DNA of 29,835 bases, from positions 1 through 29,835 of the forward strand of contig JBFHML010000029.1 in the NCBI GenBank assembly GCA_041594335.1. The letters run 5' to 3'. Both the position numbers and the translations under genes were made by a program. Every line of letters starts with the position of its first letter. The first letter of the stretch is position 1. The notes beneath the pieces were generated by a model, which did no database searches, had not been told where the DNA came from, and saw only the letters and a list, made by a program, of their open reading frames with translations. Shown here one piece after another: positions 23,263 through 29,835 of this stretch. Source of the DNA: JAGPUQ01 sp041594335 (GTDB lineage: Bacteria > Pseudomonadota > Gammaproteobacteria > Pseudomonadales > Porticoccaceae).

Positions 23263-24159
23263 TTAGCCACCGTCCCGGTAACCGAGACTACGCAGCGCGC
23301 GCTCATCATCCGACCAACCGCTTTTGACCTTTACCCACAAGCGGAGCATCACCTGCTTGCCGAGCAACGACTGAATGTCCCCGCGCGCCTGCTCGCCAAT
23401 CTTTTTGATCCGCTGCCCGGCATCGCCAATGATGATTTTCTTCTGCCCGTCGCGCTCGACGAGGATCAAGGCGCTGATATGGCAAATACGAGCCTGGTCA
23501 CGGAACTCCTCAATCTCCACAGTCGTGCTATAGGGCAACTCCGCGCCGAGCTGACGGGTAATCTTCTCGCGCACGATCTCAGCGACCAAAAAACGTTCAC
23601 TGCGGTCTGTGTACTGATCTTCTGGAAAACAGAAATCCCCGACGGGCATACGGTCTCTGACCAGCTGGGCCAGCCGTTCCAGGTTGTGGCCGCTCAACGC
23701 CGAAACCGGTAAGCATTCCGCCGCGGGGAACAGTGCCGCAAGCTCGGCAAGCCGCGGCAAGAGGGCACCCGGTTCAGACAGGCGATCGATCTTGTTCAAC
23801 ACGACGACCACCGGGGCCCGCGCCCGGCGCACCTGCTCGGCAACTGCCGCATCGGCCGACGTCCAGATATCCCGATCAACGACAAACAGAATGATATCGA
23901 CATCCCGCATGGCGGTGAGCGCGGCGCGATTGAGGTATCGCCCCATGGCGCGCCCTTGGCGATCGTTGATGCCCGGTGTGTCCACATACAGCATCTGACA
24001 GTCGTCCTCGGTCTTGATGCCGAGAATATTGTGCCGAGTAGTCTGGGGGCGGCGCGAAGTGATGCTGAGCTTGTAGCCGAGCAAATGATTGAGCAGCGTC
24101 GATTTACCCACATTAGGGCGCCCTACGATCGCTGCATAACCACAGTGCTTGATACTCAT
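23263..24159 (-). CDS. era: GTPase Era
   Basis: This is a 298-residue GTPase needed for 30S maturation. The G motifs are complete: GRPNVGKST (G1, 13-21), the switch I block RRPQTTRHNILG, DTPGIN (G3) and NKID (G4). The C-terminal KH domain carries VERDGQKKIIIGDAGQRIKKIG (about 228-249), which binds the 3' end of 16S rRNA. The ATG overlaps the rnc stop (ATGA), the common rnc-era arrangement. Confidence 0.97.
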   Translation of the reverse strand: MSIKHCGYAAIVGRPNVGKSTLLNHLLGYKLSITSRRPQTTRHNILGIKTEDDCQMLYVDTPGINDRQGRAMGRYLNRAALTAMRDVDIILFVVDRDIWTSADAAVAEQVRRARAPVVVVLNKIDRLSEPGALLPRLAELAALFPAAECLPVSALSGHNLERLAQLVRDRMPVGDFCFPEDQYTDRSERFLVAEIVREKITRQLGAELPYSTTVEIEEFRDQARICHISALILVERDGQKKIIIGDAGQRIKKIGEQARGDIQSLLGKQVMLRLWVKVKSGWSDDERALRSLGYRDGG

Positions 24160-24860
24160 CTCCCCGGCTCCACTCCCAATCTCGCCAATGCTCTGGCCGC
24201 GGCGCGCTTTTCGGCTTCGCGACGACTGCCGGCGGTGGCGGTTACCGGAGCGGCAAGGAGCGTCAGAGAGCAGGATACTTCAAAGCGGCGTGCATGATCT
24301 GGACCGGAAGCCTGAATCACCGAATAGACGGGAAGTGGCTCGCCGCGGGCTTGCAAATACTCTTGCAACCGGGTTTTTTCATCGCAGACACCGGGCTCGG
24401 CAGCGACGGTTGCCAGGGCGTTTGCAAACCAATCAGCGACACGGTCTCGGCAGGAGTCGAGTCCACCATCGAGCCAGATAGCACCGACAATGGCTTCGAA
24501 AGCGCCCGCCAGAATGGTCTTGCGCGCAGCCCCCCCGTCGCGCCGCTCACCTTTACCGAGTCGCAACAGTTTCGGCACGTCCATGTTCCCGGCAAGCTCG
24601 GCTAGGTGACTGCCACTGACGAGCCGCGCACGTAACCGGCTCAATCCCCCCTCCGCGGATTCGGGGAATCGGTGGTACAGCATTTCCCCGATCACGACAC
24701 CGAGCACCGCATCGCCGAGAAACTCCAAGCGCTCATTGTGAGGAGAACCACAGCTACGGTGGGTAAGCGCGAGTCTCAGTAGCCCGGGATCGCGAAACCG
24801 ATAACCGCCAAAGGCGTACGGCGCCCCACCCGACTCAACCACCGCGAGCGCGCGCGTCAA
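24156..24860 (-). CDS. rnc: Ribonuclease III with one conserved active-site Asp replaced by Gly
   Basis: This is a 234-residue dsRNA endonuclease with an N-terminal catalytic domain (to about 155) and a C-terminal dsRNA-binding domain (about 160-232, DEKTRLQEYLQ ... GSRREAEKRAAARALARLG). The signature HNERLEFLGDAVLG is intact, giving Glu43, Glu46 and Asp50. In the second acidic motif the usual ILADxxEA reads ILAGAFEA: Glu122 is kept, but the Asp equivalent to E. coli Asp114 is Gly119 (codon GGC, 24506-24504). The start is a TTG overlapping the DUF4845 stop (TTGA) with no clear ribosome site, so translation is probably coupled and weak. era follows with an ATGA overlap. RNase III processes rRNA precursors and many mRNAs. 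Confidence 0.95.
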   Translation of the reverse strand: MTRALAVVESGGAPYAFGGYRFRDPGLLRLALTHRSCGSPHNERLEFLGDAVLGVVIGEMLYHRFPESAEGGLSRLRARLVSGSHLAELAGNMDVPKLLRLGKGERRDGGAARKTILAGAFEAIVGAIWLDGGLDSCRDRVADWFANALATVAAEPGVCDEKTRLQEYLQARGEPLPVYSVIQASGPDHARRFEVSCSLTLLAAPVTATAGSRREAEKRAAARALARLGVEPGR

Positions 24861-25225
24861 TCGCGAGAACTGTCATACACATTGTGAAATTTGGCGACTG
24901 CATCGACATTACCGAGTAGCGGCACTCTCCGCTCATAGTCCAGGGAAACCAAAATGCGTTCTGCAGTGCGGTCAATCTCGACTTGCTTGAGATCAATACT
25001 GTCGACATTGTTAACCACGAAGTGTTTATAGAGCTTCTGCCGAATCCCCTGGTCGGAGAGAGTCCGGACATTCTCCTCACCCAAAGCCGCGAACGACTGC
25101 GCAACGGTGTAATTGTCGAGATAAAGCGGCCCGAGACGAAACAGCACTGTCAAGCAAAAACCAATCACCAGCAGCGCAAACAGAAATCCCAGCACCGACA
25201 GACCGTGTTCCCTGCGCATATGCAT
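24857..25225 (-). CDS. DUF4845 family membrane protein
   Basis: This is a 122-residue protein with one N-terminal transmembrane helix (about 9-29, LSVLGFLFALLVIGFCLTVLF) after a short basic start, then a soluble periplasmic domain with GPLYLDNYTVAQSF and VEIDRTAERILVSLDYERRVPLLGNVDAVAKF. Members of this family of unknown function sit between lepB and rnc in many gammaproteobacteria. The N-terminus looks somewhat like a pilin-type helix but lacks the Glu and cleavage Gly of a prepilin. GGAGG lies 7 bases before the ATG, inside an ATCCTC/GAGGAT inverted repeat (25231-25243). Its stop overlaps the rnc TTG. Confidence 0.88.
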   Translation of the reverse strand: MHMRREHGLSVLGFLFALLVIGFCLTVLFRLGPLYLDNYTVAQSFAALGEENVRTLSDQGIRQKLYKHFVVNNVDSIDLKQVEIDRTAERILVSLDYERRVPLLGNVDAVAKFHNVYDSSRD

Positions 25226-25243
25226 ATTCCATCCTCCGAGGAT

Positions 25244-26002
25244 TTACTGGATTCTGCCAACCCGCTCAAAACTCGGCAAGCTGAAGAAATCGTCCCAATG
25301 CATCCACACAAAAAACGCCTTGCCGACAATATTCTCTTCGGGCACAGCGCCCCAGGCACGACTGTCGAAGCTGTTGTCCCGGTTATCGCCGACCATGAAA
25401 TAATGCCCCTCCGGAACAACGGCACGGTAATTCAATCCGTATTCGCCGGCGCGTCGCCGCTTACGGATGAGGTGTCGGGTATCCCCCAGCTGCTCCCACA
25501 TCACCTGATAACCGGGCTCCATCTCGAGATAGTCTAGCGCGGTGCGTTCCTGCAGCATCCGCTCACCATTGACATACAACACATTGTTGCTCACACGAAT
25601 ATCGTCGCCTGGCAGGCCAACCACGCGCTTGATGAAATAACGGCGGTCACCCGGCGGAAAAAACACCATGACATCACCACGCTGCGGCTCGCCGACCGAA
25701 ACGACCTTGGTGCCCGCAACCGGCAGGCGCAAGCCGTAGGCAAACTTGTTAACCAGAATAAAGTCGCCGACCTCCAATGTCGGAATCATCGACCCGGAAG
25801 GAATCTGGAACGGCTCGACGACAAAGGATCGCAGCACCAGCACGGCAAACAGTACGGGAAAAAATGGCGCTAGGACATCGACGTACCAAGCGTGGGTGAC
25901 TTGGCCTTCGCGACGCTTACGCAACACCACCCGATCCAGCACCCAGGCGACACCGGTTACGGCAGTGAGGACCACCAGAATCAGTGGAAAATCAAAGTTC
26001 AT
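25244..26002 (-). CDS. lepB: Signal peptidase I
   Basis: This is a 252-residue inner membrane protease that removes Sec and Tat signal peptides. Hydrophobic segments lie at about 4-24 and 43-61. The catalytic Ser71 is in PSGSMIPTL and the general base Lys125 in RRYFIKRVVGLPGD. Later boxes are GDVMVFFPPGD before the Lys and GDNRDNSFDSRAWGAVP near the C-terminus. It starts 12 bases after lepA, the conserved lepA-lepB pair. Confidence 0.96.
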   Translation of the reverse strand: MNFDFPLILVVLTAVTGVAWVLDRVVLRKRREGQVTHAWYVDVLAPFFPVLFAVLVLRSFVVEPFQIPSGSMIPTLEVGDFILVNKFAYGLRLPVAGTKVVSVGEPQRGDVMVFFPPGDRRYFIKRVVGLPGDDIRVSNNVLYVNGERMLQERTALDYLEMEPGYQVMWEQLGDTRHLIRKRRRAGEYGLNYRAVVPEGHYFMVGDNRDNSFDSRAWGAVPEENIVGKAFFVWMHWDDFFSLPSFERVGRIQ

Positions 26003-26014
26003 CGGCTGTCGCCC

Positions 26015-27817
26015 CTATCCCTCGGTCTTGAGCACGGCCAGGAAAGCCTCCTGGGGAATTTCCACCCTGCCGAGCTGCTTCATCCGCCGCTTCCCAGCTT
26101 TCTGCTTTTCGAGCAACTTCTTTTTGCGAGTAACGTCACCGCCATAGCACTTGGCGGTGACGTTTTTCCGCAATGCCTTGACGGTGGTACGCGCGATCAC
26201 ATGGCCACCGAGCGCAGCCTGGATGGCGACATCGAACATCTGCCTGGGGATCAGCTCCTTCATACGCTCGGTGAGCAAACGCCCCTTACTCTGGGCATGA
26301 TCACGGTGAACGATGGCTGCCAGGGCGTCGACGCGATCCCCGTTGATGAGAATATCCAAACGGACCAACGGTGCTTTCGCAAAGCGCAGAAAATGATAAT
26401 CGAGGGAAGCAAAGCCCCGACTTGCCGATTTGATCCGGTCAAAAAAATCCATGACCACTTCACTCATCGGCAATTCATAGGTCAAGGAAACCTGTTTGCC
26501 GACATAGCGCATATCGCGCTGGACACCACGCTTTTCCACGCATAAACCGATGACATTACCCAGATATTCCTGGGGCACCAGGATATCGACCTCGCAGATC
26601 GGTTCACGCATCTCGGCGATACGCGCAGGACTCGGGAGAGAAGACGGATTCGAGAAGTAGCCCACCTCACCATCCGTCATCACTACTTCATATTGTACGG
26701 TCGGTGCCGTCGTAATAAGGTCAAGGTCATATTCTCGCTCCAACCGCTCCTGGATGATTTCCATGTGCAACATGCCGAGGAAACCACAGCGGAAGCCGAA
26801 ACCGAGCGCATCTGAAGTCTCGGGCTCATAGAACAGCGAAGCGTCGTTGAGCGTAAGCTTCTCCAACGCTACCCGGAAAGCCTCGAAATCGTCCGAATCG
26901 ACGGGAAACAGTCCCGCGTAGACCTGAGGCCTCACGCGTTGGAATCCCGGCAGGGCCGGTACCTCTCCGGCCGCCTGCGCCGTGACCAGCGTATCGCCTA
27001 CCGGCGCACCGTGGATGTCCTTGATGCCCGCGACCACAAAGCCGACTTCGCCGGCTCCCAGAGAGCCCGTCTCCATCCGCTTGGGCGTGAATACGCCGAT
27101 GCTATCGACAGCATGGCTCTTGCCCGTAGTTTTGACCAACACCCGATCTTTGGTGCGCAGCACCCCCTGCTTGACACGCACCAGGGAAACCACGCCCAAG
27201 TAATTGTCGAACCAGGAATCAATGATCAAGCCTTGAAACGGCGCTTCCCGGCTGCCCTGTGGTGGTGGCACCTTGGCAATCAACCGTTCGAGAATTTCGT
27301 CGATCCCCAGTCCGGTCTTGGCGCTGCAGCGTACGGCATCAACCGCTTCGATGCCGATGATGTCTTCGATTTCCTGAGCCACCCGCTCAGGATCCGCCTG
27401 CGGCAAGTCGATCTTGTTGAGCACCGGAATGACCTCAAGACCCTGGGCGATGGCGGTATAGCAATTGGCGACGGATTGCGCCTCGACGCCCTGCGCCGCA
27501 TCGACGACCAACAAGGCCCCCTCACAGGCTGCCAGGGAGCGTGAGACCTCGTAGGAGAAGTCGACGTGTCCCGGCGTATCAATGAAATTGAGCTGGTAGA
27601 TCTCACCGTCTACCGCACGGTACTCGAGGGTCACGCTTTGTGCCTTGATGGTGATACCGCGCTCGCGCTCGATATCCATGGAATCGAGCACTTGTTCGGC
27701 CATTTCCCGATCACTCAGACCACCACAGGTCTGAATAAAGCGATCGGCAAGCGTCGACTTACCGTGGTCGATGTGCGCAATGATCGAAAAATTACGGATA
27801 TGGTCGAGATCGGGCAC
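26015..27817 (-). CDS. lepA: Elongation factor 4 (LepA), ribosome back-translocase
   Basis: This is a 600-residue translational GTPase that binds the ribosome and affects translocation and initiation. GTPase motifs are AHIDHGKST (G1), the RERGITIKAQ switch region, DTPGHVDF and NKIDLP. EF-G-like domains II and III and the LepA-specific C-terminal domain (RTTVKALRKNVTAKCYGGDVTRKKKLLEKQKAGKRRMK) follow. The GTG at 27817 gives PDLDHIRNFSIIAHIDHG right after the start, matching family N-termini; a TTG at 27853 would add 12 unmatched residues. Neither start has a clear Shine-Dalgarno. A large palindrome lies 63 bases upstream. Confidence 0.96.
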   Translation of the reverse strand: MPDLDHIRNFSIIAHIDHGKSTLADRFIQTCGGLSDREMAEQVLDSMDIERERGITIKAQSVTLEYRAVDGEIYQLNFIDTPGHVDFSYEVSRSLAACEGALLVVDAAQGVEAQSVANCYTAIAQGLEVIPVLNKIDLPQADPERVAQEIEDIIGIEAVDAVRCSAKTGLGIDEILERLIAKVPPPQGSREAPFQGLIIDSWFDNYLGVVSLVRVKQGVLRTKDRVLVKTTGKSHAVDSIGVFTPKRMETGSLGAGEVGFVVAGIKDIHGAPVGDTLVTAQAAGEVPALPGFQRVRPQVYAGLFPVDSDDFEAFRVALEKLTLNDASLFYEPETSDALGFGFRCGFLGMLHMEIIQERLEREYDLDLITTAPTVQYEVVMTDGEVGYFSNPSSLPSPARIAEMREPICEVDILVPQEYLGNVIGLCVEKRGVQRDMRYVGKQVSLTYELPMSEVVMDFFDRIKSASRGFASLDYHFLRFAKAPLVRLDILINGDRVDALAAIVHRDHAQSKGRLLTERMKELIPRQMFDVAIQAALGGHVIARTTVKALRKNVTAKCYGGDVTRKKKLLEKQKAGKRRMKQLGRVEIPQEAFLAVLKTEG

Positions 27818-27880
27818 TGGCTGGGCTCGAGAACCGGAGCGGACGGGGAGCAAAAAGTGGCCGCGAGTCTAGCCTATTTG

Positions 27881-27908
27881 CCCCGGTGCCGCCATGGCGG
27901 CACCGGGG
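27881..27908. repeat. Perfect 28-bp palindrome between mucD and lepA
   Basis: The half-site CCCCGGTGCCGC, a central CATG and the exact reverse complement of the half-site make a 28-base palindrome. As RNA it forms a 12-bp GC-rich stem with a CATG loop, 35 bases after the mucD stop and 63 bases before lepA. No T-tract follows on either strand, so it is not a standard terminator. It could still pause or terminate transcription, protect an mRNA end or be a dimeric protein site. Confidence 0.75.
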
Positions 27909-27943
27909 ACCTCGCCACTACTGCATGAACAACCGATCGGACC

Positions 27944-29335
27944 CTAGGGCAACTCGATGGTACTGAAAACCGATCGGCCACGACGGAAAAAACGCAGCGC
28001 CACCGGCGTGCCGGAAGGCAGCTCCTGTATCACGCGATCATAATCGCTGATGTCATTGATCGCGTTATAGCCCAACTGGACGATGATATCCCCAGGGCGC
28101 AGGCCGGCAAGATCAGCCGGCGTCTCCGGATACACCTCGGTGACCTGAACACCACCGGGCAGACGCCAGTTTTCCCGCACGCGCGGATCAATTTCAGCCA
28201 CCTCGATGCCGAGCGGGTCACCACTACTGCCGTCGGCGGTCATCTCGTCTTCTCCCAACCGCTTACCGACCGTAACCTCCAACTGCTTGCGGCGACCTTC
28301 GCGCACAATCTCGGCGGCAACCTTTTCTCCGGGTTGTAATAACCCAACAGTGTGCGGCAAATCACTGGCGTCGACGATGGTACGGTCGGCAAACTTCACG
28401 ACCACATCGCCGGGCGCAAAACCCGCCTCCGCCGCCGGGCTGCCGGGCTCGACCTGGGCAATCAGCGCCCCCTGAGGCCGTTCGAGCCCCAAGGATTCCG
28501 CCAGCGCCCGATCGACATCCTGGATGAAGACCCCAAGCCAACCCCGTTCAACCCGGCCATGTTCCTTGAGCTGGGCGACCACTTCCTGAACCACCTGTAC
28601 GGGAATCGAAAATGACAGCCCGATCGAACCACCGGAACGCGTGAAAATTTGCGAATTTACCCCCACCACCTCGCCATCGAGGTTAAACAGTGGCCCCCCC
28701 GAGTTTCCGGGATTGATGGCCACATCACTCTGAATAAAAGGGACATAGTCCTCCCCACGCTCGGTCGGAATACTGCGACCAATCGCACTGACAATGCCCG
28801 CACTCGCCGAGTAATCCAAACCGAATGGCGAACCTATGGCCACGACCCATTCGCCTACCCGTAAACTGCCACCTTGCGCCAATTTCACCGCCGGCAACCC
28901 CTGCGCGTCGATCTTCAGCAGCGCCAGATCGGAGCGTGGATCCGTACCTACGACCTCGGCGTCGTATTCCCGGCGATCGATCAGTCGCACCTGAATCTCC
29001 TCGGCGCCATCGACCACGTGATTATTCGTCACGATATAGCCGTCGCCAGAGATTACGAAACCGGAGCCCATGGATCTCAAACGCCGCTCCCGTTGGCGCT
29101 CTGGACCCGGCCGCTGGCCAAAAAAATCACGAAAGATATCCGGGATTTCCGGCTGGACACCGGAGGGCCTGCGACTGGTAACGCGCGCCTCGGTATGAAT
29201 TTTCACCACTGCCGGAGAATTGTCGGCAATCAGCTGCGTAAAATCCGGTAACTCCGCGGCAGTCGCCCGCGCCCCGACCAACAACATCCCCCCAAGCAAC
29301 AACAGTAGGGTCAGCGATTGCCTCTTCTCGATCAT
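27944..29335 (-). CDS. mucD: Periplasmic serine protease of the DegP/DegQ (MucD) family
   Basis: This is a 463-residue HtrA protease. A signal peptide occupies about 1-27 (cleavage near ARATAA). The trypsin-like domain holds the full triad: His106 in TNNHVV, Asp136 in RSDLALL and Ser212 in GNSGGPLF. PDZ1 lies at about 255-345 and PDZ2 at about 370-460. It degrades misfolded envelope proteins; next to rseB it corresponds to Pseudomonas MucD, which restrains the AlgU (sigma-E) response. The ATG at 29335 has TGAGG 6 bases upstream; longer readings to 29485 would run into rseB. The start is 29 bases after rseB, with no mucC (rseC) between. Confidence 0.95.
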   Translation of the reverse strand: MIEKRQSLTLLLLLGGMLLVGARATAAELPDFTQLIADNSPAVVKIHTEARVTSRRPSGVQPEIPDIFRDFFGQRPGPERQRERRLRSMGSGFVISGDGYIVTNNHVVDGAEEIQVRLIDRREYDAEVVGTDPRSDLALLKIDAQGLPAVKLAQGGSLRVGEWVVAIGSPFGLDYSASAGIVSAIGRSIPTERGEDYVPFIQSDVAINPGNSGGPLFNLDGEVVGVNSQIFTRSGGSIGLSFSIPVQVVQEVVAQLKEHGRVERGWLGVFIQDVDRALAESLGLERPQGALIAQVEPGSPAAEAGFAPGDVVVKFADRTIVDASDLPHTVGLLQPGEKVAAEIVREGRRKQLEVTVGKRLGEDEMTADGSSGDPLGIEVAEIDPRVRENWRLPGGVQVTEVYPETPADLAGLRPGDIIVQLGYNAINDISDYDRVIQELPSGTPVALRFFRRGRSVFSTIELP

Positions 29336-29364
29336 CGTCATCCTCATCATCCGAATTTGGCGCC

Positions 29365-29835
29365 TCATTGCACGGGCCCGTTTGGCAGCACCCTGTGCTG
29401 CACCGCCTGAGACTGTCCCGACCGCGGTCCGACTCCAGCGGCTATCTGGCGTGCAGTGGGCAGCGGCAGCTCCCCCACCACGCAAACCAAAAAATTCCCG
29501 CCGGGGGCAGTCCTGTGGATCAGAAAAGCCGCTGTCGGGCCACGCCGCGCCTCAATGGGCGGTGTGTGTCCCAGCTCAGGTTCAACAAATACTGAAAACG
29601 AGCTAAACCCGTCACTGTAGTACATCTCCAAAGCCCCACTGGCGGACACTACAGGCGCCCTGGATAGCTGAAAACCCGGCGGTACCCAGCCGAGCTGCCA
29701 TGGCAGTGGCGCCGATTCTGGGGCGGCGTGCGAGCAGGACTTACGTGTCACGACCCGGTGGTCACTTTGGCGCGGTTCGAGTTCGGCTTCATCGATCACC
29801 GCGCCAATGGAGATGGAAGTAAACTGAAACCGCTC
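29365..29835 (-). CDS. rseB: Sigma-E factor regulatory protein RseB (MucB), C-terminal part (starts beyond window end)
   Basis: The frame is open from the window edge for 156 codons to the stop at 29365. It contains the RseB C-terminal domain: ERFQFTSISIG, then the SAPLPWQLGWVPPGFQLS motif, LEMYYSDGFSSFSVFVEP and a final glycine-rich NFLVCVVGELPLPTARQIAAGV. RseB is a periplasmic protein that binds the anti-sigma factor RseA (MucA), shields it from DegS and releases it when it senses LPS or lipoprotein intermediates. The neighbouring mucD and its direction indicate a rpoE/algU-rseA-rseB-mucD operon continuing to the right. The N-terminal domain is not in the window. Confidence 0.9.
   Translation of the reverse strand, partial: ERFQFTSISIGAVIDEAELEPRQSDHRVVTRKSCSHAAPESAPLPWQLGWVPPGFQLSRAPVVSASGALEMYYSDGFSSFSVFVEPELGHTPPIEARRGPTAAFLIHRTAPGGNFLVCVVGELPLPTARQIAAGVGPRSGQSQAVQHRVLPNGPVQ

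Noticed and set aside
24857..25225. Pilin-like protein
   Set aside because: The N-terminal hydrophobic helix is suggestive, but the Gly cleavage site and Glu at position 5 are absent and the lepB-rnc position fits the DUF4845 family.
27881..27908. Standard intrinsic terminator of mucD
   Set aside because: The stem is strong but the next bases on the minus strand are CAAATAGG, not a T-run. I list it as a palindrome instead.
1..29835. CRISPR arrays, toxin-antitoxin pairs, defence islands or prophage genes
   Set aside because: I saw no regularly spaced direct repeats and no gene of these classes. mazG here is the pyrophosphohydrolase beside relA without mazEF.

Overview
This window comes from a gammaproteobacterial chromosome of fairly high GC content (judged by eye, not computed). 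Almost everything in it is core genome. The evidence is gene content and order: a Pseudomonas-type minor pilin cluster, a rseB(mucB)-mucD-lepA-lepB-rnc-era-recO run, a cysM-relA-mazG run, rluD-pgeF diverging from bamD, and a tRNA-Arg(CCU). I cannot name the order or genus. There is no insertion sequence, integrase, prophage, CRISPR array or rRNA, and no stretch over 300 bases lacks a gene.

Layout. Positions 1-4079 (minus) hold a type IV pilus minor pilin operon fimT-pilV-pilW-pilX-pilY1, with pilY1 running off the window start. Positions 4250-6385 (minus) hold rluD-pgeF plus a HopJ-family gene. Positions 6458-8033 (plus) hold the outer membrane assembly lipoprotein bamD and a MarR-type regulator. 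At 8117-10777 purT (minus) and trhP (plus) diverge from one control region. trhP is followed by a membrane J-domain protein, tRNA-Arg(CCU) and rsmE (to 12386). From 12355 to 15256 (minus) lie tsaB, a 3-hydroxyisobutyrate-dehydrogenase-like gene and apeB. A histone-H1/AlgP-like gene at 15399-16124 appears to be its own transcription unit. Then, all on minus, come adk-hemH, relA-mazG after cysM, recO-acpS, and lepA-lepB-DUF4845-rnc-era, downstream of rseB-mucD, which enters from the right edge.

How they work together. The right half is a translation, RNA and envelope-stress block: the RseB/MucD periplasmic stress arm, elongation factor 4, signal peptidase I, RNase III, Era, RecO, holo-ACP synthase, cysteine synthase, the RelA alarmone synthetase and the MazG nucleotide pyrophosphohydrolase. 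Several neighbours overlap by four bases, which suggests translational coupling. The middle is rich in RNA modification (RluD, TrhP, RsmE, TsaB) around the tRNA gene.

I found no clear new multi-gene system. The points most worth a second look are: RNase III with a conserved metal-binding Asp replaced by Gly; rsmE starting at TTG six bases after the tRNA CCA end and containing no in-frame ATG at all; a perfect 28-bp palindrome between mucD and lepA; palindromes that contain the ribosome binding sites of recO and of the DUF4845 gene; and a PilY1 whose N-terminus lacks the usual MIDAS motif.
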